Origin: Imbricaverruca yamaguchii
Lineage: Eukaryota; Arthropoda; Thecostraca; Neoverrucidae
Assembly (NCBI GenBank): GCA_034440575.1
Contig: JAOTOL010001656.1
Location: 4,503,001-4,567,000, forward strand
Direction of reading: 5' to 3'
Length of the DNA stretch: 64,000 nucleotides
Every line of letters begins with the position of its first letter. Positions within the stretch are counted from its first letter, which is position 1. Position numbers and translations under genes: made by a program. Shown in pieces: positions 49,432 through 59,877 of the stretch. Under the pieces are notes generated by a model. The model did no database searches, had not been told where the DNA came from, and worked only from the letters and a program-made list of their open reading frames with translations.

Positions 49432-49935
49432 CATGTACGTTGCTAAGGTACGTCCGACATGACACTGTCCCACGGACTATGTTAAAGTACGTCCAACACG
49501 ACACTGTCCACGGACTATGTTAAGGTACGTCCGACATGACACTGTCCACGGACTATTCTAAGGTACGTCCGACACGACAATGTCCACGGACTATGTTAAG
49601 GTACGTCCGACATGACACTGTCCCACGGACTATGTTAAATTACGTCCGACACGACAATGTCCCACGGACTATGTTAAGGTACGTCCGACATGACACTGTC
49701 CACGGACTATTCTAAGGTACGTCCGACACGACAATGTCCACGGACTATGCTAAGGTACGTCAGACACGACAATGTCCACGGACTATGTTAAGGTACGTCC
49801 GACACGACACTGTCCACGGACTATGTTAAGGTACGTCCGACACGACACTGTCCACGGACTATGTTAAGGTACGTCCGACACGACACTGTCCACGGACTAT
49901 TCTAAGGTCTCGGTACGTCCGACACGACACTCGTC
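49432..49935. repeat. 38-bp minisatellite, about 13 copies
   Basis: Units contain GGTACGTCCGACACGACACT and GTCCACGGACTATGTTAA. Confidence 0.95.
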
Positions 49936-52900
49936 CGAACTCACCGAACATTGGAATACCAGCATCGCGGCTGTCATACATTTGCAGGGTCATCTCGAGC
50001 GATACATTGCAAAACATTTGGCATGCACATAGAACATTTATACACCGCACGTTACCACTTGAACACCAGCACACGACAGTAACATGAACAGACTTCAGGC
50101 GGGAAAATGGGCCCTTGTGTCACTCGAACTCTGGGCCCAAATCCACATCTATCGAAATTACCAAAAAACTTCGATAAGCGGGTTTACAAAATACAGTTAC
50201 CATAGCGCTCCAATCGAGTAACATCCCAACCACTTTTGCACTCTCATGTCGCTCCTAATTCGATCCAGTGGAAACGCTTCTGTCACTTATGCCCATTATG
50301 AAAATATCACTCGGCACAGGCACCGCAGGTGCATAGCCATGATCTATAATAAGACAGAGTACGTACCAAATCCATACAAATCTGCTTTGACTTGCGTTGG
50401 CATTCATTTTCATATAGTATTAAAAATTCGGTCATACGGCCTCCAAAAGGGGCCTGCCCTAGATCCATTTTTGGCCAAGTTATAAGGTTATTACTCCATG
50501 AGATTGACGTTCATAATAGATGTCCAAAGGTGGCAACTGAAAACAGAACCAAATAGTTTACGGAAATATCGATACCCTTAATTTGGACTACAAGAACTGC
50601 CTCTAAAGGTACAAAATAAACATACAACATAATACTCAAAATACGTCCGATAGAAGCACCTCAGAAAGACAGAGAAAAAATGTTGTGTCCATTACTGTAA
50701 ACGTGCGTAGATATGCATATATTTTCTATGCATGAATTTGATCAGCACAATTTCGTCGAAAAGGCTCGATGAAACCCCCCCCCCCTGACACACACAAAAG
50801 AAGCGTAGCTTGGTTTCGCCTCAGTGGCCGAAATGTGTAATGTATACTCTTTGACCAATTTGCCATTGACGTTTTGCGGAAAATCCTTGTCTTTATTTAG
50901 GTGAAAATACTAGTCAAATTAATGATGGACGGAGTTACAACACTTGTAGCAATACACATTTGAGACCGGCTGCATCTTCTAAATTCAGCGAAGTTAAACA
51001 GCGAGAGAAAGTTTTTTGTTTTAAAGGTCATCCTGATTAAGTCGAAATGAAAAAGTAAGATTTTATGTTTTATATGGCGAGTCGCACCTGATACCTACTC
51101 TGTGAGCGGCTGATGAGTGGTTCGCTCGCTAACGCCAGATTCGTTTTTAGAAGCCCGGCGCTTTTCTTGGAGCCGCGATGCGTTTTTGGAGCCTCCGGTG
51201 CGTTTCTATGGACCTGATGCACTTTTTTCCGGACCATGGGCGCCAGTTGTTGCGGGTTCCCTATTTGTGAAGAAAGCTAGGCTTCGGCGCGCTTCTCGAG
51301 CGCAAACTGGGACCCCTCTGACACGATGGGAGCGGTTATAATTTTATGGATCCTTTCAACCCGGTTGTGCTACTGGTCATTGGAACTTCGTGCGCTCTCT
51401 GGGCTTCTTTAGCTGCGGTCGTCGGAACCATGAGTCGTCCTATCTTACCCTTTGCATCACATGCTCCGTTAAGTAACTATTTACTCACCTTTGTACTCCG
51501 CTCTAGGGCCCTCCAGGTATGACGATGTTATTCAACTGTATTTGCTCTACCGTGCCTTTCCACGCCCAGGCCGCTTCAACATTTCGATGGGCCTGTGAAC
51601 CCTGGACTTACTGGCTGTGATACCATATAGATATATACATAGTAGTAGGTACTGCCACCTGACGGCGCATTCAGGCCTGCAGAGTACCGCTGGAGACAAG
51701 CACTGATTTGTCGGCATCCATTAACACGCGCACGTCCGGGGGCAGATATCTGCCCCCCTCCGGTTTTCCTCATTTGCCGCCAAACTAATCGGGATAGCAA
51801 GGCCAAACCTCGCATAGCTGTTCATTCGTCTTTTCCGCATATCCTCATACATTTTTAATCCTGGGTCATCTCAGGTCAGTTCACCAGATCAGGCGAAGTA
51901 ACCCAACTACACTCGGAGTTCTAGGTGGCATAACTTCCACAATAATTGGGCGATTAATTTCAAACTTATAACATGTCATGATCTCATTAGGGCCCATAAT
52001 ATGTATATCAGGTTTTTATTCGTAGCCTTAACCTTACGTCAGGTCGCGCTCATGGCTTCCCCATTATAGTGCTATGGTAAAATATACAAATGTTTCATGG
52101 TTACATATTTGCGCTCGGAATGATCTCACAACGGTTGTGGCATGTAGATGGAAGCTATGCTCAATGTTACCGCTGAAAGTTTTGCTCAGTGACCTCACCA
52201 AGGTTTCTGAGGTCACCTGAGATCACTACACATTTATGTGCATTATGTCGCATTGCATTGAGCTAGAAGGCTGAAATTACCGTCATTGTGCTTGTATCGC
52301 CAAGACGTGTCGATTGGTACATTACATGACCTCCCTAGGCGACTTTCTGACCTTGACCTGAGGTCATGACTTCGTGACCTTGACCTGAGTTTCGGTTGAC
52401 CTGACCTTAAATCACACCGCCTGTTGTCGGCAGCGCATTTCAAGGACTGTTGAATAGCATTCGCCGTTTGTTTCTATCTGTTACAGGTCCTGAGATATGT
52501 GTCAATATCTGAGTCCCACCTAATCTGATCGAATTTGACCTATGGTGGCCCAGTGACCTGAATGTTGACCTGAGCGAAAAAAAAATGACCGAAACACTTT
52601 CGATAGAGCCCATCGCTAGCTATCCAACATCGTTTTCCGTTTGTCGCTAGCTAGCATAGTTCTAGAGATCTTAGGGGAGGCAGACATCTGCCCCCCCCCC
52701 CCGGACATGCGAAGTTGGTGCAGACCTCCGGACGTGCGAGTGTTAAACAGAGCGAAGGTAGAACTGGTGCACTGGCCGACAGCCATCGGCGAGCCACCGC
52801 CGGCCGGCCGTGCTGTGCAACACTGGTACAGGAAGGCTAGCGACACTGCGCAACATTTGTGTGGGACAGCTGGCGACACTGCGCAACATTGGGGCACAGC

Positions 52901-54465
52901 ATCTGGCGGTACGCGGCAATGCTAATGCAGCAATCAACAATACTGCGCGTAAGTAGCACGCTGGGGCTGGTCATACCTTGCAGAACTAACTTCAGCTGGT
53001 GATATTGCACGACATTATCAGTATCACAGGGCGGCATGTCGTACCGTGCCAGGGCAATACGCGGCATATCGTAGTGTCGCAGACCCGGAATGACATTGCT
53101 GCGTCTGCCGCCCTGTCGGCCGTACACTGTTCCTCGGCCGCGGAGACTCGGCGCCACATTTCGGCTGGCTCTGCGATCGAACCGCCGATCGGCAGGACGG
53201 ACGGAGGCGCGGCAGCGGCGGCGGCGGGACCTCGCGTACGTGACGTCACAGCTGGCCGGCGGAGCAGCGGTGGGCGCTATCGCTCGCTGGCAAAGCGGTC
53301 TGATAAGGCGCTGGCGCAGGTGCAGCCGTTACAGTCCCCGGCGATACGGCATGACGCCGACGTGCGACGCGGTGTGGGCGGATATCCGGCACCGCCCAGA
53401 GCGGCGGCAGAATGGCATAACCCGTTCTGCCGGCTAACCTGCTCATCCCCCCCCCCACACCACACACACGCACCTCAATTCCAGCTCGGCGATCCATCAC
53501 GACCCCTGCCTGCCACTGGACTCAGCACACTTATTAATGCCGCATGGTAATCCACGCGGGACGTCCTGCTGCAGCGCTGAATTCGGCCGCAGCTGCAGCC
53601 CGCTGCAGCTGCAGTCCGCCACGGTGCTACAGACAGAGGCGTGCCGTGGCGCGGCATGAGCTGCAGTCCCTGCTGTGCCGACGGCAGCTCGCCATCGCTG
53701 CACTGTGCCGGGTCAAGGTCGGCCGCCGAGCGTGAGGTCGCCACTTCCGGGCCGCGGCAAGTTTTGCCGATTTTGCGGATCACTGAGCCGACATGGCAGA
53801 CCCCACAGGCCAATGGCGCACCAATAGTATGCCTGCTTGTCGCCGTCTGGGGAAGTTCGGCTGACGCCTGCAGACCGGGCATTACGGGACAGTCACCTCC
53901 ACTGGCCACGGTGCACACGCAGAGCGCCACCGTGCCGCCAAGTCATCGCTACCGGGACGACTGTCGGAACGCTGGGATAATCGACTGGGAATATGGTGAT
54001 GCTGAAGTGACCCACCCGCAGTGCAGCCAGCTCGTTATCAGGCGCCGGCCACTTGTCCTGGTCCATCATCTCATCTGTTCCGCATCGCAGGCGCTCGTTT
54101 AGCGGTCGATGCCCACCTCGCACCCCACCACCCACCCCATCCCTCCCAGAGCCGCCGTTAAATCAAACCGCCACCAATAGTGACGAAGTCGGGAGATGCG
54201 TCGTGGTGGCTAAACAATACGACAGAAAATGCCACTGAAAAGAGCGAATGGGTGTGGAAGTACGTCATCCTACTGCTCCTGATCCTGCGATGCCCAGCTC
54301 CCTGAACGCTATCCTATCCCGTCCTTCATGCAGATCGGAGATGCTCCCGTTCCCGCCACCCTCCCCTCCGCTTTCACCCCTCACGCCGTTCGATCGTGTT
54401 GGCCGTAGGCTAGATGGGTAATCACCGCCGTCCGGTTTTCGACCAGTGGCGCTCTGCTAGCCGTT
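49936..54465. other. Long intergenic segment
   Basis: AT-rich to about 52.6 kb, then GC-rich and CpG-rich between about 52.7 and 54.2 kb, with a PstI/PvuII-type CTGCAG/CAGCTG cluster at 53565-53625 and TGACGTCA at 53241-53248. C-runs lie at 50777 and 52690. No coding region recognised. Confidence 0.4.
52185..52580. promoter_or_regulatory. Cluster of AGGTCA/TGACCT half-sites
   Basis: About a dozen TGACCT or AGGTCA half-sites lie within 400 bp. Two instances of TGACCTTGACCT (52349-52390) contain TGACCTTGA, the reverse complement of the extended FTZ-F1/ERR-type site TCAAGGTCA. Nuclear-receptor binding is inferred only from the motif; spacing is irregular. Confidence 0.35.
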
Positions 54466-54469
54466 GCGT

Positions 54470-54527
54470 GTGCATACGCACACATGCACATACACACATA
54501 CACACACATACACATTCACATTCACAT

Positions 54528-54558
<31 letters not shown>

Positions 54559-55262
54559 CACACGCATACACATACACACATACACATACACACATACACA
54601 TACACACATACACATATACACATACACATACACACATACATACATACACATACACACATACACATACACACATACGCATACACACATACACATACACACA
54701 TACACATACACCATTACACATACACATACACACATACACATACACACATACACATACACACATACACATACACACATACACATACACACATACACATACA
54801 CATACACACATACATACATACACATACACATACACACATACACATACACACATACACATACACACATACACATACACACATACACATGCACACATACACA
54901 TACACACATACACATACACACATACAAATACACACATACACACATACACATACACACATACACATACGCACATACACATACACACATGCACACACACACA
55001 TACACATACACACATACACATACACATACACACATACACATACACACATACATATACATACATACACATACATACATGCTCATACACACATACACATGCA
55101 CACATACATATGCACACATACACATGCACACATACACATGCACACATACACATGCATACATACACATGCACACATACGCATGCACACATACACATGCACA
55201 CATACACAAACACATATACACATACATGCACAATGCACATACACACATACACATACACACAT
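54470..55262. repeat. Hexamer microsatellite (ACATAC-type), about 790 bp
   Basis: Long array of CACATA hexamers with ACATGC variants concentrated in the right third. It is almost wholly alternating purine-pyrimidine. The long His/Thr- and Cys/Val-rich ORFs on both strands are repeat readings. Confidence 0.96.
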
Positions 55263-55282
55263 CTCTACACAGATACATACAC

Positions 55283-55305
55283 GTATATATATATATATAT
55301 ATATA
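55283..55305. repeat. TA microsatellite, left flank of the Penelope-like element
   Basis: (TA)n run ending at 55305, immediately next to the inferred element boundary. Confidence 0.9.
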
Positions 55306-55360
55306 GATATTCAGTAACCTCTCCGTGTTAGTAGTTAACTTACCATGAGCTTGTCAAAAC

Positions 55361-55387
55361 GTTCTCTTTATTTCAAAGATTTGTCAG
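55361..55387 (-). ncRNA. Hammerhead-ribozyme-like motif at the 3' end of the element (decayed)
   Basis: On the - strand: CTGACAA, then a TCTTT/AAAGA stem around the loop GAAAT, then GAAC. This matches the hammerhead core layout (CUGANGA, stem II, GAAA) with one change in each core box. Penelope-like elements are known to carry such ribozymes in their terminal repeats. Stems I and III were not resolved, and activity is doubtful. Confidence 0.45.
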
Positions 55388-55599
55388 TTTGAGATCATGT
55401 CACACCGCAACTTCGTCAAATAATTACTTGGATTTTCAAGGGTCACCGGACAAAACATGCACACCTCCTCCTTCCTCTGGACATATAAATGTCACACTCG
55501 ATGGTGCATACACGCTGTACTTCAACATTCCACAGCACAAGTTGTTTCACTATTTCACCGCAATCAGGTTATCGTTTTTGTTGTTGTATTCTCTCCACC

Positions 55600-56034
55600 C
55601 TGGTTAACATCGGTGCGTGCAAGCTCCGCCCATCTGTGTTCCCTACTGCGCCTATACTGCGTTGGATTTTGTTACACTCCTTTCAGAGCCCCCACCTGCA
55701 TGTCTTCAACGGAATGACCGTCATCATGGAAATGAACTGCAACGGGAGTGTTATACTCTTTTCGAATACTTGTTTGATGATTTTCTGTTCGGGTATATGA
55801 AGTTCTTCGCGTTTCGTCAACATACAAACTTGAACTGAATTTTGCGCACCACATGCCATATACTACATTATTTATCCTGCATCCAACCGTCCTATCAAAA
55901 GTGCACTCAATTCCAGTGGGCCACTTCACCTTGTCACCCCCCACGTGCACATGTTTCCATATCACACAGTTATTGTCACACGCTTGCTTCTCTTGGGTAC
56001 TGCCTACCATCATTTTCTTGGTTTTGCTCTGCAC
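55600..56034 (-). pseudogene. Penelope-like C-terminal GIY-YIG endonuclease remnant
   Basis: The - strand frame reads NVVYGMWCAKFSSSLYVDET, then RRTSYTRTENH and TPVAVHFHDDGHSVEDMQV. This follows the GIY-YIG layout of Penelope-like elements: a VVY core, YVxET, a catalytic-type Arg followed by xxEH, and the DxxxH-type end segment. The usual YVG is YVD here. A stop falls after ALKGV; beyond it, residues like REHRWAELARTDVNQGGEN continue in frame, which looks like the end of the domain. It is the 3' coding end of the element and inactive as it stands. Confidence 0.8.
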
Positions 56035-56116
56035 AAGTTGGTTTCGAACATTTTTTCTCTTTTGTAGGCTACCATTGAGTTAGTTGGAAATACCATTTTT
56101 AGCTTTTCCCATTGGT

Positions 56117-56640
56117 CTAAAAGATAACGTTTTTTCTGAGAATTCCTCTTATATTATGTAAATATCTACTGAAGGCCACTATCAAGGGAACGTCCTTCCT
56201 CCGTACCTTCCCACTTTTTGTAATCAGTAGTTCCTCCCTCTGCATTTTGCACACCACACCTAGGCTTACACTTATGATTGTATGTGAATATCTCCTCCCT
56301 ACTAACTTTTCTCTCAGCGTCCCAATCTGCCGCTTGTAGCCATCCTCATCTGTATATATCATGTTAGCCAGCATGGTTAGTTCGGGGGAACGGCGCGCTT
56401 GACATGGGGAATGATCACACAGGTAATGTAAATACGCTTTAGTATCCGAGGGTTTAGAGAAGATATCTGTTTGGAATTCAACACTTACCAAGCTTACGGA
56501 GAGTCTAAGAACTCTATTGTCGCTGTAAAAAGCTTTAGATCCACTTGAATATTTGGTCGGACGCCATTCGCTGTTGTATGGAACCGTCGGAGTTCTTCCT
56601 CCCCGTTTGTCCAGATTACAAAATATCATCAATATACCGA
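56117..56640 (-). pseudogene. Penelope-like RT motif C and thumb/linker remnant
   Basis: YIDD, the catalytic motif C, is encoded at 56625-56636 in the context FYRYIDDI. A stop follows two codons later in that frame, and the homologous reading resumes one base over as CNLDKRG, so a frameshift lies directly after the motif. Downstream, FSKPSDTKAYLHYLCDHSP matches the post-RT region of Penelope-like proteins (Lys-Pro-Thr ... YLHY ... HxP). The frame runs to a stop near 56117. Confidence 0.8.
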
Positions 56641-56677
56641 TAAAAAATTAATAGTTGGGATAAAGGTTACGCAACAG

Positions 56678-56994
56678 TCATGATTCCCATTGTCCTAAAT
56701 ATGTACATGTGTTTCTGCCTAATTTATGTCCTGTCGCCGTACCCTCTATTTGCATGCAGTTCTCAGAATTCCCAATCCTAAAGTTATTGTTGTCCAAAAC
56801 CATACTGATCATTTCCAGTGCCTTGTCTGTTGTAATTCCTGGGCATGGTCTGACTTCTGATGACTGCTGATAGGCCTCAATCCCCTCGACGCGAGGCACA
56901 CTGGGATATAATTTGTTCACGTCCATGCAAAACATTAGCGGTTTGAAGCCATTCTTTTTTGGGAGGGGCTGCTCCACCTTTGCAAAGCATGCCT
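56678..56994 (-). pseudogene. Penelope-like RT palm remnant, motif A region
   Basis: Contains FCMDVNKLYPSVPRVEGIEA, with the motif A aspartate, and later NNNFRIGNSENCMQIEGTA, matching the NNF ... Q..GTAMG segment of Penelope-like reverse transcriptases. It begins right at the edge of the 45-bp minisatellite and ends at a premature stop after GQWES. Confidence 0.85.
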
Positions 56995-58882
56995 AAGAGT
57001 GTGGGGCGTCCCGTACATCAGTAGGCTGGGCCTCTGCACGAGAGTGTGGGGTGTCCCGTACATCAGTAGGCTGGGCCTCTGCACGAGAGTGTGGGGTGTC
57101 CCGTACATCAGTAGGCTGGGCCTCTGCACGAGAGTGTGGGGTGTCCCGTACATCAGTAGGCTGGGCCTCTGCACGAGAGTGTGGGGTGTCCCGTACATCA
57201 GTAGGCTGGGCCTCTGCACGAGAGTGTGGGGTGTCCCGTACATCAGTAGGCTGGGCCTCTGCACGAGAGTGTGGGGTGTCCCGTACATCAGTAAGCTGGG
57301 CCTCTGCACGAGAGTGTGGGGTGTCCCGTACATCAGTAGGCTGGGCCTCTGCACGAGAGTGTGGGGTGTCCCGTACATCAGTAGGCTGGGCCTCTGCACG
57401 AGAGTGTGGGGTGTCCCGTACATCAGTAGGCTGGGCCTCTGCACGAGAGTGTGGGGTGTCCCGTACATCAGTAGGCTGGGCCTCTGCACGAGAGTGTGGG
57501 GTGTCCCGCACATCAGTAGGCTGGGCCTCTGCACGAGAGTGTGGGGTGTCCCGTACATCAGTAAGCTGGGCCTCTGCACGAGAGTGTGGGGTGTCCCGTA
57601 CATCAGTAGGCTGGGCCTCTGCACGAGAGTGTGGGGCGTCCCGTACATCAGTAGGCTGGGCCTCTGCACGAGAGTGTGGGGTGTCCCGTACATCAGTAGG
57701 CTGGGCCTCTGCACGAGAGTGTGGGGTGTCCCGTACATCAGTAGGCTGGGCCTCTGCACGAGAGTGTGGGGTGTCCCGTACATCAGTAGGCTGGGCCTCT
57801 GCACGAGAGTGTGGGGTGTCCCGTACATCAGTAGGCTGGGCCTCTGCACGAGAGTGTGGGGTGTCCCGTGCATCAGTAGGCTGGGCCTCTGCACGAGAGT
57901 GTGGGGTGTCCCGTACATCAGTAGGCTGGGCCTCTGCACGAGAGTGTGGGGTGTCCCGCACATCAGTAGGCTGGGCCTCTGCACGAGAGTGTGGGGTGTC
58001 CCGTACATCAGTAGGCTGGGCCTCTGCACGAGAGTGTGGGGTGTCCCGCACATCAGTAGGCTGGGCCTCTGCACGAGAGTGTGGGGTGTCCCGTACATCA
58101 GTAGGCTGGGCCTCTGCACGAGAGTGTGGGGTGTCCCGTACATCAGTAGGCTGGGCCTCTGCACGAGAGTGTGGGGTGTCCCGTACATCAGTAGGCTGGG
58201 CCTCTGCACGAGAGTGTGGGGTGTCCCGCACATCAGTAGGCTGGGCCTCTGCACGGAGTGTGGGGTGTCCCGTACATCAGTAGGCTGGGCCTCTGCACGA
58301 GAGTGTGGGGTGTCCCGCACATCAGTAGGCTGGGCCTCTGCACAGAGTGTGGGGTGTCCCGTAAATCAGTAGGCTGGGCCTCTGCACGAGAGTGTGGGGT
58401 GTCCCGCACATCAGTAGGCTGGGCCTCTGCACGAGAGTGTGGGGCGTCCCGTACATCAGTAGGCTGGGCCTCTGCACGAGAGTGTGGGGTGTCCCGTACA
58501 TCAGTAGGCTGGGCCTCTGCACGAGAGTGTGGGGTGTCCCGCACATCAGTAGGCTGGGCCTCTGCACGAGAGTGTGGGGTGTCCCGCACATCAGTAGGCT
58601 GGGCCTCTGCACGAGAGTATGGGGTGTCCCGTACATCAGTAGGCTGGGCCTCTGCACGAGAGTGTGGGGTGTCCCGTACATCAGTAGACTGGGCCTCTGC
58701 ACGAGAGTGTGGGGTGTCCCGCACATCAGTAGGCTGGGCCTCTGCACGAGAGTGTGGGGTGTCCCGTACATCAGTAGGCTGGGCCTCTGCACGAGAGTGT
58801 GGGGTGTCCCGCACATCAGTAGGCTGGGCCTCTGCACGAGAGTGTGGGGTGTCCCGCACATCAGTAGGCTGGGCCTCTGCAC
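56995..58882. repeat. 45-bp minisatellite nested in the retroelement, about 42 copies
   Basis: Units contain GTGTGGGGTGTCCCGTACAT, CAGTAGGCTGGGCCTCTGCA and CGAGA. Variation is confined to a few positions (GTACAT/GCACAT, GGGGTG/GGGGCG, TAGGC/TAAGC). Three copies lack 1 bp or so (58250-58350), shifting the frame. 45 is a multiple of 3, so the - strand reads a 15-residue repeat around RDTPHSRAEAQPTDV. Confidence 0.97.
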
Positions 58883-58883
58883 G

Positions 58884-59056
58884 TTCTCGCAGCTCCCGCC
58901 CGGGAACTTCAGCTAATGGCTGTGGAATAACCCCGCCCACTAATTTGACTTCCTTGTGCAGTTTCGGGTTTCCTCTTAGGTCACTCGCTCGTGGAATATT
59001 AGGTGTCATGTAGCGACGTTGGTGCTTGCCAATATATCCCTCAGAAACAAACTGTT
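58884..59056 (-). pseudogene. Penelope-like RT N-terminal (fingers) remnant
   Basis: The - strand reads FVSEGYIGKHQRRYMTPN and ASDLRGNPKLHKEVK, corresponding to the conserved 'GLPKIHK' motif early in Penelope-like RT domains (NPKLHK here). The usual PLRPIVS that should follow is not preserved. Then the frame runs directly into the minisatellite. Confidence 0.8.
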
Positions 59057-59066
59057 TAGCCCTCCT

Positions 59067-59440
59067 CTATATAGCTTGGGTTTGGTCAGTCACGGTTTGC
59101 TGATACGTTGACGGATTGCCTACCTTCTCCTTTAAGCTTTTACGGTAATCTTTATTGTTCAAAATAACTATGAGTCTTTGTCTGCAGGACGAATGACTAG
59201 CGAAGTATCTTGAACGAGCTCTGCCAGCACATCCTCCTCCTTGGTTATATTCGAAAGGCTCGTCTTCTTGAGGGCGCTGATGACGCCGCGTGACACCTCC
59301 TCTAGGTACTGGTCGAGCCAAGGGTCTCGCCCAGGGGGCGGCGTCCAGCTGGAAGACTTGTGCCACCTGTCCTGCGATGGGTCCACTTCTGCAGTTGGTT
59401 CCTCCTCCCGGTCAGCCCAGAACTCCCGGAGGCACATTAG
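59067..59440 (-). pseudogene. Penelope-like N-terminal region remnant
   Basis: One frame carries VLAELVQDTSLVIRPADKDS. The continuation LIVILNNKDYRKSLKEKVGN and PSTYQQ lies in another frame, so a frameshift falls near 59170. This is the conserved 'IVIKPADKG..VVM...Y....L.DP.TY' block of Penelope-like elements. A stop at about 59067 separates it from the RT fingers piece. Confidence 0.83.
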
Positions 59441-59506
59441 TCGTTCCCACTCTTTTTGTTCACCTATAAGCTGGGGAAGTGTCTAGCGTTTCGTGGGTAC
59501 AAAGGT

Positions 59507-59537
59507 CAGGCGACGAAGCTTCGAAATAAATAGAAAC
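59507..59537 (+). ncRNA. Second, inverted hammerhead-like terminal motif (decayed)
   Basis: On the + strand: GACGA, GCTTC, GAAAT, AAATA, GAAAC in the same order as the motif at 55361-55387. Here the GACGA and GAAAC core boxes are better kept, but stem II is broken. It lies antisense to the element at its opposite end. Confidence 0.4.
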
Positions 59538-59545
59538 ATCAAACA

Positions 59546-59625
59546 TGTATATATATATATATATATATATACATACATATATATGTATATATATACATAT
59601 ATGTGTGTGCGTATGTATGGGTGTA
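59546..59625. repeat. TA/CATA microsatellite, right flank of the element
   Basis: (TA)n followed by CATA, TGTA and TGTG words, compositionally matching the left flank. Confidence 0.9.
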
Positions 59626-59877
59626 TGCATATCAACATGGCATCAGTAGCTATTACCTTCAGGGTCTGGCAGAAATTTGGTTCCTGAGACTAGCCCGACA
59701 GCATCACAGGCCATTGTTTTGTGACCGCCGGACGCTCTCTCATGATTACTCAGGACGGACCACGTAACGGTCGCGTCGCCGTGCAGCCGTGTGGGAACCT
59801 CCAGCTGGCCACGCAATGGGCCGCACCAGCTGACTGCGCGTAGCGCCGCGCAACATTCGCCTCGCGCGGCGCCGAGC

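Larger units (their letters stand above)
55306..59545 (-). mobile_element. Decayed Penelope-like retroelement (RT + GIY-YIG), with nested minisatellite
   Basis: Fragments in the expected order on the - strand identify a Penelope-like element: N-terminal region with LVIRPADKDS and LIVILNNKDY; NPKLHKE; RT motif A FCMDVNKLYPSVP; RT motif C YIDD; a KAYLHYLCDHSP segment; and a C-terminal GIY-YIG endonuclease. The reading frame shifts at several points and stops occur, so this copy is inactive. A 45-bp minisatellite (56995-58882) interrupts the RT region. Both ends abut TA-rich microsatellite sequence. Related terminal sequences lie in opposite orientation at 55361-55387 and 59507-59537. These elements reverse-transcribe RNA and integrate using the GIY-YIG nuclease. 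The boundaries are inferred. Confidence 0.87.

Noticed and set aside
50960..51010. 5S rRNA-like fragment (AGCGAAGTTAAACAGCG)
   Set aside because: Similarity to the 5S internal region is limited to under 20 bases, with nothing recognisable on either side.
54414..55331. His/Thr- or Cys/Val-rich membrane-like ORFs
   Set aside because: Translations of the CACATA microsatellite.
56935..58372. Repeat protein of 460 residues with a 15-residue period
   Set aside because: The 45-bp minisatellite within a dead retroelement; no start or domain of its own.
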